From Simplicispira suum (GTDB lineage Bacteria > Pseudomonadota > Gammaproteobacteria > Burkholderiales > Burkholderiaceae_C), in NCBI RefSeq assembly GCF_003008595.1, contig NZ_CP027669.1, positions 3,596,001 through 3,660,000 of the forward strand: a stretch of DNA of 64,000 nt. Reading direction: 5' to 3'. This document shows, in pieces, positions 39,841 through 49,888 of this stretch. Position numbers and translations under genes: made by a program. The notes under the pieces were generated by a model. That model was given only the letters and a program-made list of their open reading frames with translations, searched no databases and had not been told where the DNA came from. The first letter of the stretch is position 1; each line of letters opens with the position of its first letter.

Positions 39841-39899
39841 CTAGATAAAAACTGGCAACTCGCACAATCGCTCGCACTTTGCCTTACGGTGCCAAGTTG

Positions 39900-40490
39900 A
39901 TGCGCGAGTCTCCTTCCCTTCTGGAGCGCACCATGCAGGAATGGCGCGGCCAGGGTGACCTGTGGGTGTTTGGCTACGCCTCGTTGATTTGGCGCCCGGA
40001 GTTCGACTACCTGGAGCGGCGCGAGGCGCGCGTGCATGGCTGGCACCGCGCGCTCAAGATGTGGAGCCGCATCAACCGCGGTACGCACGAGTGCCCCGGT
40101 CTGGTCTTTTGCATGCTGCCCGGCGGCAGTTGTCGCGGCATGGCCTACCGCGTCCCCGAAGCGCAGGGCGAGCAGACGCTGGTCAAGCTGTGGGAGCGAG
40201 AAATGCCGATCCCTGTGTACCAACCACGCTGGCTCGTCTGCCATACCCCCGCCGGCCCGGTGCGCGCACTGAGTTTTACCCTGGCACGCAGCAGCCCCAG
40301 CCACACCGGCGACCTACCCGCCGACGAGTACCGCCGCATCTTTCGGCAAGCGCGCGGGCGCTATGGCAGTACGCTGGACTACGCCCAGGCCACGCAGGAT
40401 GGCCTGCGCGCTGTAGGCATCCGCGACCGCCGGCTGGAGCGCCTGATTCGCGCGGCGAGCAGTGACAAACCGGTCGACGAATCTGGCTAA
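39900..40490 (+). CDS. chaC: Gamma-glutamylcyclotransferase (ChaC family)
   Basis: This 196-residue protein has the ChaC substrate loop VFGYASLIWRPEFDYLER, then HGWHRALKMWSRINRGTHEC and GMAYRVP. It degrades glutathione to 5-oxoproline and Cys-Gly in the cytosol. An ATG at 39879 is an alternative start. It follows gloA, another glutathione enzyme, after a repeat. Confidence 0.9.
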   Translation: MRESPSLLERTMQEWRGQGDLWVFGYASLIWRPEFDYLERREARVHGWHRALKMWSRINRGTHECPGLVFCMLPGGSCRGMAYRVPEAQGEQTLVKLWEREMPIPVYQPRWLVCHTPAGPVRALSFTLARSSPSHTGDLPADEYRRIFRQARGRYGSTLDYAQATQDGLRAVGIRDRRLERLIRAASSDKPVDESG

Positions 40491-40581
40491 CCGCAACTGA
40501 GCGCATCCTGACGGAGTCGTTTGCTCAATGCTCGCCGTTGGCGTACCGTGGTTTTCTTTGCACTGCCACCGCGAGACCGCC

Positions 40582-41355
40582 ATGCTCCAATCCCTGCCCG
40601 CCCCTTCCCACGTCCTCGCCGTGCAGCTCAGCAGTGATCTGAGCGGCGACGATGTGCGCCAGTACAAGGCCCTGCTGCACACCCATGTCCAGCAGCCGGA
40701 GCGCCTGGGTCTGCTGATCGACATGAGCGATTTGAACGACATGGCCATGGGCACTCTGGCGCCCGGCGTGCGCGCTGATCTCGATTTGTTGAAGCACGCA
40801 AGCCAGTTTGACCGGCTCGCCCTGGTGTCCGACAAGCACTGGCCGGGCCTGCTGTTGCGTATGGCCGGGCCCTGGCTGCACGGTATGCAACTGCGGCAGT
40901 TTGCCTCTGCCGAGCGCGAGCAGGCCCTGCAGTGGGTGGCCGAAGCGGCGGTGGAGCAAACCGTGGTTGTTCTGCCGCCTGCACTCCGGCTGATTCCCAC
41001 CACCAGCGAGGGCCTGCTGGCCTTTGAGATCGACGGACCGATTTCGCGCGCCAGCGTCGCCAGCGTTCTGCCGCAGATACAGGCCTTTCTGGACCGGCAT
41101 GAACACATCGACGTGCTCGCGCATTTCAAGCACTTTGGCGGTATTGAACCGGCGCTGTATCTGCAGCCCGGGCTGCTGCAGATGAAGTTCAAGGCGATCC
41201 CCAAGGTGGCGCGCTACGCCCTGGTGGCGGCGCCTGGCTGGATGGATACCCTCGCGCATACGCTGCGGCCGCTGCTCGGCGATATGCAACTGCGCAGCTT
41301 TACCGAGTCGGAACTGGCCCAGGCCTGGGAATGGCTCGCTGCGCAGCCGCGATGA
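40582..41355 (+). CDS. Tandem SpoIIAA-like (STAS-fold) protein
   Basis: In this 257-residue protein two copies of the SpoIIAA-like fold are seen. The first runs from about 8-120 (ALLHTHVQQPERLGLLIDMS ... DKHWPGLLLRMAGPWLHGMQ), the second from about 130-250 (EHIDVLAHFKHFGGIEPALY ... APGWMDTLAHTLRPLLGDMQ). Such proteins bind lipids or act as regulatory partners. No catalytic residues are evident. Start 40582 is chosen since the domain begins there. Confidence 0.75.
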   Translation: MLQSLPAPSHVLAVQLSSDLSGDDVRQYKALLHTHVQQPERLGLLIDMSDLNDMAMGTLAPGVRADLDLLKHASQFDRLALVSDKHWPGLLLRMAGPWLHGMQLRQFASAEREQALQWVAEAAVEQTVVVLPPALRLIPTTSEGLLAFEIDGPISRASVASVLPQIQAFLDRHEHIDVLAHFKHFGGIEPALYLQPGLLQMKFKAIPKVARYALVAAPGWMDTLAHTLRPLLGDMQLRSFTESELAQAWEWLAAQPR

Positions 41356-41461
41356 GAGCCCGGACCGATTTGCGGCGCACTCGCTGACAGCCAAAGGCCA
41401 TGGATCGCTGCACCATGGCGGGCGGGAATCTCTTGCGCACTGCCTAACCTGGGGAATTTTT

Positions 41462-42010
41462 ATGCACCGCTTTGCCCTCGCCATTGCTGGCGCCATCACC
41501 CTCGGCCTTGCGGGCTGCTCCAGCCTCATGCCCGGCCACGGCGCTATGCACGCGCCCAGTGCCACGGCGCGGTTGGAACCGACGCGCGGCAACCAGGTAA
41601 GCGGCAGCGTGCGTTTCACCCAGATGGGCGAGCAGCTGCAGTTGCGCGGCGACATCAAAGGCCTGGCGCCCCATTCCGAACACGGCTTTCATGTGCACGA
41701 AAAGGGCGACTGCTCCAGCGGCGACGGCAACAGTGCCGGTGGCCACTTCAACCCGCACAACACCCGGCACGGCATGGCCATGGGCGCAGAGCACCACACC
41801 GGCGACTTGCCCAGCATTCGCGCCAATGCGCAGGGCGTAGCGCACATCGACGTCAAGATCACTGGCGTGCGCGTAGGCAGCGGTATGGACGACATCGTTG
41901 GCCGTGGCCTGATCGTGCACCGCGACCCGGACGATTTCATGACCCAGCCCACCGGCGACGCCGGCCCGCGCCTGGCCTGCGGGGTGATTCGGCGCGATGG
42001 ATTAGGATAA
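41462..42010 (+). CDS. sodC: Cu/Zn superoxide dismutase, lipoprotein-type
   Basis: This 182-residue protein has a lipobox LAG-C19, so it is a periplasm-facing lipoprotein. SOD signatures are HGFHVHEKGDC (Cu ligands), AGGHFNPHNTRHG (Zn/bridging His), HTGDLPSI and the late GDAGPRLACGVI. It dismutates superoxide in the envelope. Confidence 0.93.
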   Translation: MHRFALAIAGAITLGLAGCSSLMPGHGAMHAPSATARLEPTRGNQVSGSVRFTQMGEQLQLRGDIKGLAPHSEHGFHVHEKGDCSSGDGNSAGGHFNPHNTRHGMAMGAEHHTGDLPSIRANAQGVAHIDVKITGVRVGSGMDDIVGRGLIVHRDPDDFMTQPTGDAGPRLACGVIRRDGLG

Positions 42011-42026
42011 TTTCAGATACTGAAAT
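42010..42026. promoter_or_regulatory. Short palindrome right after sodC
   Basis: ATTTCAGATACTGAAAT (7-3-7) begins on the last base of the sodC stop codon. It could be a weak hairpin or a binding site. No T-run follows. Confidence 0.35.
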
Positions 42027-42370
42027 CAGCGCCCTAAACCATAGTCGCAGCTCGCCGGAATCGCGGCGGGCCGGTGAAGATTTCTCGGGCTTCAACGCCC
42101 CGGCTGAAACCGCGCAGCGAGGCAACAAGGCGATTTATCCCGACCTTGGTATGCCTTGTCATGTGGTTCAGAGTGTTACCTGCATTTCGGTGTAGCGTTC
42201 GCGCCCTGTTGCCAGGGTCCCATGCACAACACGAGCCTGTGGTTCGGCCGTTCGACCTAGCGCAGCGGTCCTGCCGCCAACGCCAGGCAGCTCTATGGCC
42301 TGGGTCAGTAGCAACTCAGATTAGAGTAGCAACCGACTGATCAGTCGTTAATGCATGCCATACTGTTTTG
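42027..42370. other. Intergenic region before the TetR/ABC exporter operon
   Basis: About 345 bp without a supported gene. The right end holds a perfect TetR-type palindrome (42334-42347) and must include the promoter of the exporter operon. Confidence 0.5.
42334..42347. promoter_or_regulatory. TetR operator palindrome
   Basis: CGACTGATCAGTCG is a perfect 14-bp palindrome 23 bp before the TetR ATG, suited to autorepression of the TetR/ABC exporter operon. Confidence 0.7.
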
Positions 42371-43096
42371 ATGGAAACCACTTCGCAGTCCACCGTGCCC
42401 ACAGACGCCGACCGCCTCCACGAAATCGGCAGGCCGAGTGTGCGGATCCGCATGCCTGCCGACAAGCGCATCCAGCAGATTCTCGATTGTGCCTTGCAAG
42501 AGTTTTCGGAACATGGTTTCCAGCGCGCACGCATGGACGATATCGCGCAGCGCTGCGGGCTGTCCAAGGGCGGACTTTACGCACACTTCAATAGCAAGGA
42601 CGCGTTGTTCGAGGCCTTGCTGACCCGCTCTATCGCCCCACCTGACGTCAAGGCGATGGACCTGCCACGGCCGCTTGAGGTGCAGCCGCTGGCAACGTGG
42701 CTGGTTGACCAGATGTACGACGCGCTGGCGAATCCACGCACCATGGCGACCATGCGCCTGCTGATTGCCGAAGGCGCACGGGTGCCGCATTTGGTCAAAT
42801 TGTGGAGCAAGCACGTGAGCGAGCCCCAGATGGCCATGCTGGCCGAGGCGTTTCACGAGAGCACCGCAGGGCAAGGTCGTACTCGGTCGGTCATCGTGCG
42901 CGAGCCGTGGCTCGCTGCGGCGCCGGTCCTGCATGCCTTGTTGTCCCAGTTGATTCTGGGCGAGCACCTGGAGATCGACATGGCCCACATGCGCAAGGCC
43001 CATGTGGAGATGCTGTGCGAGTTGCTGGAACCGGCCGCAAAGCAGGCGCCTTCGGCAGGCCACGATTTCCCCTCCGCCCGGCGGACGGCGCGGTGA
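42371..43096 (+). CDS. TetR family transcriptional regulator
   Basis: This 241-residue protein has an N-terminal extension of about 30 residues before the HTH ([20 protein letters not shown]). It heads an operon with an ABC ATPase, an FtsX/MacB-type permease and a periplasmic adaptor. Its stop overlaps the ATPase GTG. Most likely the local repressor of this exporter, binding the palindrome at 42334. Confidence 0.87.
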   Translation: METTSQSTVPTDADRLHEIGRPSVRIRMPADKRIQQILDCALQEFSEHGFQRARMDDIAQRCGLSKGGLYAHFNSKDALFEALLTRSIAPPDVKAMDLPRPLEVQPLATWLVDQMYDALANPRTMATMRLLIAEGARVPHLVKLWSKHVSEPQMAMLAEAFHESTAGQGRTRSVIVREPWLAAAPVLHALLSQLILGEHLEIDMAHMRKAHVEMLCELLEPAAKQAPSAGHDFPSARRTAR

Positions 43097-43863
43097 TACA
43101 CAGCGCTCACAGCCACGGCGACGCATGCGGGAAGGCTGTCGAGGCGACAGCGGTCGTGCTGCGTGCGCGCGGGCTGTGCAAGTCCTACGGTATGGGCGAG
43201 GTCACGGTGCATGCGCTGCGCGATGTCGATCTCGACCTGCATTCTGGCGAACTGATGGTGCTGCTGGGCGCCTCGGGCAGCGGCAAGTCGACGCTGCTCA
43301 ATATCCTCGGCGGCCTCGATGTGGCCACCAGCGGCACCGTCACCTACGTCGACGGCCAGGGAAATCTTCAACTGGACCAGCTTGACAGCGACGGGCTGAC
43401 TGAATACCGGCGCGCGCACATCGGCTTCGTGTTCCAGTTCTACAACCTGATCCCCAGCCTGACCGCGCGCGAAAACGTGGCGCTCGTGACCGACATCGCG
43501 CAGGATGCGATGGCACCCGACGACGCGCTGGCACTGGTGGGCCTGGAAGAACGGCTGGACCACTTTCCCTCGCAGCTGTCCGGCGGTGAACAGCAGCGTG
43601 TGGCGATTGCGCGCGCCATTGCCAAGCGGCCCGACGTGCTGTTCTGCGATGAGCCGACCGGCGCGCTCGATGCCGAGACCGGCAAGCTGGTGCTACGTGT
43701 GCTCGACCAGGTCAATCGAGAGACCGACACGACGATCGCGATCATCACCCACAATGCCGCCATTGGCGCACTCGGCGACACGGTGCTGCGCATGAGCAGC
43801 GGCGAGATCGTCGAGCGCAAGCGCAATGCACAGCGCGCCAGCGTTGATGACATCGCTTGGTGA
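43093..43863 (+). CDS. ABC exporter ATPase (MacB/LolD type)
   Basis: This 256-residue ATPase uses a GTG start that overlaps the TetR stop (GTGA), which decides against longer frames. Walker A is [11 protein letters not shown], the signature [15 protein letters not shown] and Walker [17 protein letters not shown]. The [15 protein letters not shown]-loop region is typical of LolD/MacB ATPases that drive periplasmic transport rather than membrane crossing. Confidence 0.9.
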   Translation: MIHSAHSHGDACGKAVEATAVVLRARGLCKSYGMGEVTVHALRDVDLDLHSGELMVLLGASGSGKSTLLNILGGLDVATSGTVTYVDGQGNLQLDQLDSDGLTEYRRAHIGFVFQFYNLIPSLTARENVALVTDIAQDAMAPDDALALVGLEERLDHFPSQLSGGEQQRVAIARAIAKRPDVLFCDEPTGALDAETGKLVLRVLDQVNRETDTTIAIITHNAAIGALGDTVLRMSSGEIVERKRNAQRASVDDIAW

Positions 43864-43902
43864 GGGCGCGGTGAATAGGCCCCCACGCTCACTGCATTCG
43901 CT

Positions 43903-43920
43903 GCCCCCCGAGGGGGCGCA
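43903..43920. repeat. GC-rich palindromic intergenic element
   Basis: GCCCCCCGAGGGGGC-type palindrome in the 90-bp gap between ATPase and permease genes. Such REP-like sequences are common between genes in the Comamonadaceae; it might slow the polymerase or stabilise mRNA. Confidence 0.45.
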
Positions 43921-43953
43921 TCAGTCCCTTCAGAGCGGCCGGGCGGTACTGAC

Positions 43954-46317
43954 ATGAACACCCTCCACCGCAAGCTGCTGCGCGAACTCTGGCAACTCAA
44001 AGGCCAGATGGCGTCGATCGCGCTTGTGGTGGCTACCGGCATCATGACGGTGCTGACCATGCGCGGCAGTTACGACACACTGGTGCAGGCGCAGCAGTCG
44101 TACTACGCACAGACACGCTTTGCCGACGCCTGGGCGCCTCTCAAGCGCGCCCCCAACAGCCTGCGCGAGCGCATCCAGGCGATTCCTGGCGTGGCCAATG
44201 TCGATACCCGTGTCAGTTTTCTTGCCACCCTCGACCTGCCCGGCCTGGACGCACCGGCGCAGGCACGGCTGGTATCGCTGCCCGAGCAGCGGCGCCCCGA
44301 GATCAACGACATCCGCATTCGCAGCGGACGCTACCTCGCGCCAGGTGCTGCGAGCGAGGTGCTCATCAGCAGCAAGTTCGCCGATGCTCGCGCACTGAAG
44401 CCGGGCGACACGCTGCGCGCCATCATCAACGGCCGCGCGCGCACGCTCGATATCGTCGGCATCGCGATTTCACCCGAGCACACCTATGCCGTTCCGCCCG
44501 GCGCGCTGTACCCGGACGACAAACGCTACGGCGTACTGTGGATGGGTCGCAAAGTGCTGGGACCGGCCTACGACATGGACGGCGCGTTCAACGAAGCCGT
44601 TCTCACGCTGAGCCCAGACGCAAACCCGCAAGCCGTGTTGTCGCGCATTGACACCCTGCTCGACCCCTATGGCGGCCTGGGCGCCTACCTGCGCAAGGAC
44701 CAGGCTTCGCACCTGATTCTGCAGGGCGAACTCGACAGCAACAAAGTGATGGGCACCGTCGTGCCTGCGGTGTTCCTGGGCGTAGCCGCATTTCTGCTCA
44801 ACCTCGTGCTGACGCGCTTGATAGCTACCCAGCGCGGAGAAATCGCCGTGCTCAAGGCCTTCGGCTACCGCAGCCGAGAGGTGGCCATCCACTACCTTCT
44901 GTTCGCGATGGCCGCCGTAGCCTTCGGCGCCGCCATCGGCGCCGTCGCGGGAACCCTGCTCGGCAGCGCCTACGTCAATCTGTACGGCGCCTATTTCGAC
45001 TTTCCGCAGCTCGACTACCAGCTGAGCCCGCTGCTGCTTGCCATTGCGACCGCCATCACCGTTGTCGCTGCCGCCGCCGGCGCACTGCTCGCGGTGCGCC
45101 GGGCTGCACTGTTGCCGCCAGCTGAGGCGATGCGCCCCGAGCCACCGGCGAGCTTCAAGCCGGGCTGGCTGGAGCGTTCGGGTCTGACACGCCCCCTGCC
45201 GTCGTCAGCACGCATGGTGCTGCGCAACGTGCAGCGCAAGCCACTGCAGGCGCTGCTGTCGTCGCTGGGCGTGTCATTCTCCGTAGCGATCCTGATCATC
45301 GGCTTGGCCATGTTCGATGGCGTGCAATGGATGATGGACCTGCAGTTCCGTGTCATCCAGCGCGAGGATCTGTCGGTGTCATTCGACGAGCCGCGCACCG
45401 TCGCAGTCACGTACGACTTTTATAACCTGCCCGGCGTCACGCGGGTCGAAGCCTACCGCTTGGCGCCAGCACGCTTGCGCTCTGGGCATTTCGAGAAGGA
45501 AATCGCCATCCAGGGGCTGGCGCCGGACGGCAGATTGCGCCGTATCGTCAGCGCATCGGGTGGCGAGCAGCCACTTCCGGCCGAGGGTCTGGTGCTCAGT
45601 GCCATTCTGGCGCGGCAACTGCATTTGGCGGTTGGCGACCAGGTCGATGTCGCGTTCCTCGAAGGTCAGCGGCGCCGGATGCAGCTGCCGGTGGCTGGCA
45701 TCGTCGACGACTTGCTCGGTGTTTCAGCGACCATGAACCGTGATGCGTTGCAGCGCGCCATCGGCGGTCCGGTGATGGTCTCCGGTGCCTACCTGTCGGT
45801 GGCGGCCGACGCCCTGCCCCAACTCGAACGAACCCTGAAGGCTGCCCCAGCTGTCGCCGGAGTGGCATCGCCGAGCACGATGCTGGCGTCGTTCGAGAAA
45901 CAGATGGACGATTCCCTGTTCATCGCCGTCGGTTTCCTGCTCGGTTTCGCCTGCGTGATCGCGGTCGCGGTGATCTACAACGGCGCGCGCATTTCGCTGT
46001 CGGAGCGCGGGCGCGAGCTGGCCAGTCTGCGCGTGATGGGGTTTCGCCGCAGCGAAGCCGCGATGCTGCTGCTCGGAGAGCAGGCACTGATCACGCTGAT
46101 GGCGATTCCGATCGGGTGGTTGCTCGGCTACGGATTGTCTTATGCGGTCGTCGCCGCGCTGCAAACCGATACCTACCGCATTCCGCTGGTGGTCCACGCC
46201 CCGACCTACCTGCTGGCGGCGGCGATCGTGGTCGCCGCCGCCGTGGCCAGCGGGGCCCTGGTGCGGCGCCGAATCAACCGCCTTGACCTGATCGCCGTAC
46301 TCAAGACACGAGAGTGA
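43954..46317 (+). CDS. ABC exporter permease, FtsX/MacB family, two FtsX domains
   Basis: This 787-residue protein has one N-terminal helix (MASIALVVATGIMTVLTMRG), a large periplasmic part, three helices near residues 265-390 (first FtsX domain), a second helix near 440 followed by another periplasmic part, and three final helices (second FtsX domain, LGFACVIAVAVIYNGARISL). This duplicated layout matches the YtrF/LolCE-like large permeases. It should work as a mechanotransmission exporter with the adaptor next to it. Confidence 0.88.
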   Translation: MNTLHRKLLRELWQLKGQMASIALVVATGIMTVLTMRGSYDTLVQAQQSYYAQTRFADAWAPLKRAPNSLRERIQAIPGVANVDTRVSFLATLDLPGLDAPAQARLVSLPEQRRPEINDIRIRSGRYLAPGAASEVLISSKFADARALKPGDTLRAIINGRARTLDIVGIAISPEHTYAVPPGALYPDDKRYGVLWMGRKVLGPAYDMDGAFNEAVLTLSPDANPQAVLSRIDTLLDPYGGLGAYLRKDQASHLILQGELDSNKVMGTVVPAVFLGVAAFLLNLVLTRLIATQRGEIAVLKAFGYRSREVAIHYLLFAMAAVAFGAAIGAVAGTLLGSAYVNLYGAYFDFPQLDYQLSPLLLAIATAITVVAAAAGALLAVRRAALLPPAEAMRPEPPASFKPGWLERSGLTRPLPSSARMVLRNVQRKPLQALLSSLGVSFSVAILIIGLAMFDGVQWMMDLQFRVIQREDLSVSFDEPRTVAVTYDFYNLPGVTRVEAYRLAPARLRSGHFEKEIAIQGLAPDGRLRRIVSASGGEQPLPAEGLVLSAILARQLHLAVGDQVDVAFLEGQRRRMQLPVAGIVDDLLGVSATMNRDALQRAIGGPVMVSGAYLSVAADALPQLERTLKAAPAVAGVASPSTMLASFEKQMDDSLFIAVGFLLGFACVIAVAVIYNGARISLSERGRELASLRVMGFRRSEAAMLLLGEQALITLMAIPIGWLLGYGLSYAVVAALQTDTYRIPLVVHAPTYLLAAAIVVAAAVASGALVRRRINRLDLIAVLKTRE

Positions 46318-46324
46318 GTTTTCA

Positions 46325-47638
46325 ATGAACGACACCCACAAGCAACTCCATGCAACGACCGAGGCACCGAACGGCAAGCCTGACGACAAACCCAGCAACA
46401 AGCCAGCCGTTCGCAAAGCAGCCAAACCGAAGCCGGTCCGCTGGAAGAAATGGCTGATCATTGCCGGCATCGGCGCGGCGGCTCTTGCCTTGGCCGCCGT
46501 GATGCTGCAGCCGTCGGTAATCGACGTGCAGCTTGCCCAGGCCACGCAAGGCCCGCTTTCGGAGGCTGTCGAGGCCCAGGGGCAGACGCGCGCCAAACTG
46601 CGCTACACCGTCGCCGCTTCGATCAGCGGGCGGCTGCTGCGCACCAGTATTGGCGTTGGCGATCGCATCGAGCGCGGCGATGTGCTCGCACAAATCGCGC
46701 CGCCCCCGACCGATGCCCGCTCGCTGGCCACTGCGCGCGCCGAGCTTGCAGCGGCGCAGGCGCGGCAGCGCCAGGCCCATGCGGTGCTCGCCGAAGCGAC
46801 CAGCGGCGCCAGGCTTGCGAGCACCGAGGCGGCGCGCCGCAGCGAGTTGTTTCGCATGGGCATGGTCAGTGTCGAGTCGCGCGACGCCTATGCGCAGACA
46901 GCCCAGGCTGCGGCGGACCGTGTTGCCAGCGCCGAGGCATCTCTCGTCGCAGCCGGGGCCGAGGTACAAAGCGCACGCTCGCGCCTGCTCGGCGCAGGCA
47001 CTGCGGGCGATGATGCCGGTGCGATCATGGTTCGCGCGCCGGTCAGCGGCCATGTGCTCAAGGTGATCGAGGAGAGCGAGCGCGTGGTGCAGGCGGGCAG
47101 TCCCTTGTTCGAACTGAGCCAGGGCGAAGCGCTTGAATTGGTGGTGGATGTGCTGACGCAAGACGCCGTGCAGGTGCAGGCGGGCCAGCCAATCGACATC
47201 ACCGGCTGGGGTGGGCCGAGGGCCTTGGTCGGCAAGGTTCGCTATGTCGAGCCCGGCGCTTTCACCAAGGTGTCTGCCCTGGGCGTGCAGGAGCAACGCG
47301 TCAACGTCATCGGCGACCTCGACGCTGCGCCGCCCACTTTGGGTGCGGGCTATCGAATCGAGGCCGCGATCGTCACCTGGTCCGGCAATCAGGTGCTGCA
47401 AATACCGACCGGCGCCTTGTTCCGCCGCGCTGGCGCTTGGCAGACGTTTGCCGTCGAAGAAGGCCGTGCGCGCCTGCGCAGGCTGGAGGTGGGCCACCGC
47501 AACGCTGAGTTTGCCGAGGTCACGGCGGGCATCCAGGCTGGCGAATCGGTGGTCGTTTTTCCGTCGGATCTGGTGGCTGATGGCGTGCGCGTGCGCGACG
47601 GATCTGCACGGCATTCAATTCAGGGGATGCAGTTCTAA
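46325..47638 (+). CDS. Periplasmic adaptor (HlyD/MacA family)
   Basis: This 437-residue protein has a Lys/Pro-rich cytosolic leader, one helix (WLIIAGIGAAALALAAVMLQ), lipoyl halves (YTVAASISGRLLRTSIGVGD and VRAPVSGHVLKVIEESERVV) around a coiled-coil hairpin (about 120-225), and a beta-barrel. It bridges the ABC permease to an outer membrane channel. It starts 7 bp after the permease gene. Confidence 0.88.
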   Translation: MNDTHKQLHATTEAPNGKPDDKPSNKPAVRKAAKPKPVRWKKWLIIAGIGAAALALAAVMLQPSVIDVQLAQATQGPLSEAVEAQGQTRAKLRYTVAASISGRLLRTSIGVGDRIERGDVLAQIAPPPTDARSLATARAELAAAQARQRQAHAVLAEATSGARLASTEAARRSELFRMGMVSVESRDAYAQTAQAAADRVASAEASLVAAGAEVQSARSRLLGAGTAGDDAGAIMVRAPVSGHVLKVIEESERVVQAGSPLFELSQGEALELVVDVLTQDAVQVQAGQPIDITGWGGPRALVGKVRYVEPGAFTKVSALGVQEQRVNVIGDLDAAPPTLGAGYRIEAAIVTWSGNQVLQIPTGALFRRAGAWQTFAVEEGRARLRRLEVGHRNAEFAEVTAGIQAGESVVVFPSDLVADGVRVRDGSARHSIQGMQF

Positions 47639-47658
47639 GGACTGCTTGGGCGGCGGCT

Positions 47659-48237
47659 TCAGCGAGCTTGGCACCGCGCCCGCAGCAAGCTGGCTGCACG
47701 CTCCAGGTCAGCGAGCGTGTCGATGTCGGTGACCACGCCGCAGTCTTCCACTGGCAGGCTGAGCAAGGCGCCTCGCTGCGCCGCGGCGCGCAGGAGGACG
47801 CTGGCGCCCTGCTCCCCGGTCAGTGCCATTAACTGCGGCCCCAGGGCTGCCGCAAAACCCACTGGATGACCGCGTTGACCGCCAAACACCGGGGCAACCA
47901 CCTCGGCGCCGCTCGCCAGGGTTACAGCAATCGCGCGCAGCGTGCCCGCCTGCACCAAGGGCAAATCCCCTGGCAGCACGAGCCAGCCCGCCGCTTCAGG
48001 CGTGGCGCGCACCGCCGCAGCGATGGAATCGCCCATGCCGGGGTGGCCCGCATCTTCCAGGTGCCAGGGCAAGCCGCTGGCACGCACGGCAGCCAGCGTG
48101 TGCTCCAGCACGCAGCGACCCTCCAGCATGGCCGCCAGCTTGTGCACTTGCCCTCCCGACGTGCGAAACCGCTCGCCTCGGCCCGAGGCCAGTACCAGCA
48201 CGCAGGGCAGAGGAGCATCAGGTGAAGGGGAAGGCAT
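47659..48237 (-). CDS. MobA-like nucleotidyltransferase (molybdenum cofactor cytidylyl/guanylyl type)
   Basis: This 192-residue NTP-transferase fold protein has [20 protein letters not shown] (the usual GxSxRxGxxK loop with changes), [19 protein letters not shown] and [17 protein letters not shown]. The family modifies molybdopterin with CTP or GTP, or acts on similar substrates. ATG at 48237 is preferred. No molybdoenzyme gene is adjacent. Confidence 0.8.
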   Translation of the reverse strand: MPSPSPDAPLPCVLVLASGRGERFRTSGGQVHKLAAMLEGRCVLEHTLAAVRASGLPWHLEDAGHPGMGDSIAAAVRATPEAAGWLVLPGDLPLVQAGTLRAIAVTLASGAEVVAPVFGGQRGHPVGFAAALGPQLMALTGEQGASVLLRAAAQRGALLSLPVEDCGVVTDIDTLADLERAASLLRARCQAR

Positions 48238-48291
48238 GGCAAAGGCTCTACAAGGGATGGGGATGGGGCTTGGGCGCGGCACAATCCTGCC

Positions 48292-48951
48292 ATGAACCCG
48301 CCCTCCACTCCCCTGGCAACCCACCTCGCCGATCTGCGCAAAAGCTACGAGCGCGCCGAGCTGAACGAAGCCGCCTCGCACGCTGACCCACTGCAGCAGT
48401 TCAACAAATGGTTGAGCGAAGCCATCAGCGCCCAACTGCCCGAGCCCAATGCCATGACGCTGGCCACCGTCGGCAGCGACCTGCGCCCGAGCACGCGCAT
48501 CGTGCTCATCAAGGGCTGCGACGAGCGCGGCATTGTCTGGTTCACCAACTACGAGAGCCGCAAGGGCCGCCAACTGGCCGGCAACCCCTATGCCGCCCTG
48601 CAGTTCCACTGGGTGGAGCTGGAGCGCGTGGTGCGCATCGAAGGCGTAGTCGAAAAAGTGAGCGACGCCGAGAGCGACGCCTATTACAAAACCCGCCCGC
48701 TCGACTCGCGCATCGGCGCTTGGGCGAGCCCGCAAAGCGAGGTCATCTCGGGCCGGGGCGTGTTGGTGGCCAACGCCGCCAAATTCGGCGCCCAGTACCT
48801 GCTGAACCCTCCGCGCCCGCCACACTGGGGCGGCTACCGGCTCAAGGCCGATCGCTGGGAGTTCTGGCAAGGGCGCAAGAGTCGCCTGCACGACCGGCTG
48901 CGCTACCGCCTGCAAGACGCCGAATGGGTACGCGAACGCCTGGCTCCGTAA
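48292..48951 (+). CDS. pdxH: Pyridoxamine 5'-phosphate oxidase
   Basis: This 219-residue FMN enzyme contains [20 protein letters not shown], the substrate part [18 protein letters not shown] and the family signature at the end ([20 protein letters not shown]). It makes pyridoxal phosphate. Divergent from the MobA-like gene. Confidence 0.94.
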   Translation: MNPPSTPLATHLADLRKSYERAELNEAASHADPLQQFNKWLSEAISAQLPEPNAMTLATVGSDLRPSTRIVLIKGCDERGIVWFTNYESRKGRQLAGNPYAALQFHWVELERVVRIEGVVEKVSDAESDAYYKTRPLDSRIGAWASPQSEVISGRGVLVANAAKFGAQYLLNPPRPPHWGGYRLKADRWEFWQGRKSRLHDRLRYRLQDAEWVRERLAP

Positions 48952-49042
48952 GCAGGTTTACCCGCTTGCGAACTGGGTCAAAGGGCCATTTTTGAGCCCC
49001 TAAACTCGGCCTGTTCAACCGACACGACCAGGAGACAACGCA

Positions 49043-49885
49043 ATGCAAACCGCCCCCAACACACTCAAAGGCAAAACCCTTTTCATCACCGGCGCCTCGC
49101 GCGGCATTGGCCTGGCGATTGCCAAGCGCGCCGCCGCCGACGGCGCCAACATCGTCATCGTGGCCAAGACCACCGAGACGAATCCCAAGCTGCCGGGCAC
49201 CATCTACAGCGCTGCCGCCGAGATCGAGGCCGCCGGCGGGCGCGCGCTGCCGCTGGCGGTGGACATTCGCGACGAAGCGGCAGTGCTTGAAGCGGTTGCC
49301 AAGGCGGTCGAAACCTTCGGTGGCATCGACATTCTGGTCAACAACGCCAGCGCCATCAGCCTCACCAACACCGAAGCCACGCCCATGAAACGCTTCGATC
49401 TGATGCATGGCGTCAACGCCCGCGGCACCTACCTTTGCACCATGGCCTGCCTGCCCGAGCTGAAAAAGTCGGCCGAGGCCGGGCGCAATCCGCAGGTGCT
49501 GACCATGTCGCCCCCGCTCACCATGCAAACGCACTGGTTCCAGCCCCACACGGCCTACACCATGGCCAAGTACGGCATGAGCATGTGCACGCTGGGCCAC
49601 GCGGGCGAGTTCAAGCGCCATGGCATCAGCGTCAACAGCCTGTGGCCGCGCACCGCCGTTGCCACCGCCGCCATGCAGATGATTCCCGGAATGGATGTGG
49701 CGCTGTGCCGCACACCCCAGATCATGGCCGACGCCGCCTACTTCGTGCTCACCGACACATCGGGTGCCACCGGCAACTTCTACATCGACGACGCGGTGCT
49801 GGCTGCGCATGGCGTGACCGACTTCGATCGCTACGCCGTCACGCCGGGCAACCGCAACTTCCTGCCCGATCTGTTTCTCGATTGA
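49043..49885 (+). CDS. Short-chain dehydrogenase (HSDL2-like)
   Basis: This 280-residue SDR has ITGASRGIGLAIAKRAAADG and the long second-strand segment VAKTTETNPKLPGTIYSAAA typical of hydroxysteroid dehydrogenase-like 2 proteins, then LVNNASAISLTNTEATPMKR and Tyr-x3-Lys in HTAYTMAKYGMSM. GGAG precedes the ATG. The substrate is not known; possibly fatty acyl metabolism. Confidence 0.87.
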   Translation: MQTAPNTLKGKTLFITGASRGIGLAIAKRAAADGANIVIVAKTTETNPKLPGTIYSAAAEIEAAGGRALPLAVDIRDEAAVLEAVAKAVETFGGIDILVNNASAISLTNTEATPMKRFDLMHGVNARGTYLCTMACLPELKKSAEAGRNPQVLTMSPPLTMQTHWFQPHTAYTMAKYGMSMCTLGHAGEFKRHGISVNSLWPRTAVATAAMQMIPGMDVALCRTPQIMADAAYFVLTDTSGATGNFYIDDAVLAAHGVTDFDRYAVTPGNRNFLPDLFLD

Positions 49886-49888
49886 CCT

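Noticed and set aside
44815..44845. TTGATAGCTACCCAGCGCGG inside the exporter permease gene as a repeat copy
   Set aside because: It lacks the second half of the repeat and codes a normal part of the permease; probably chance.
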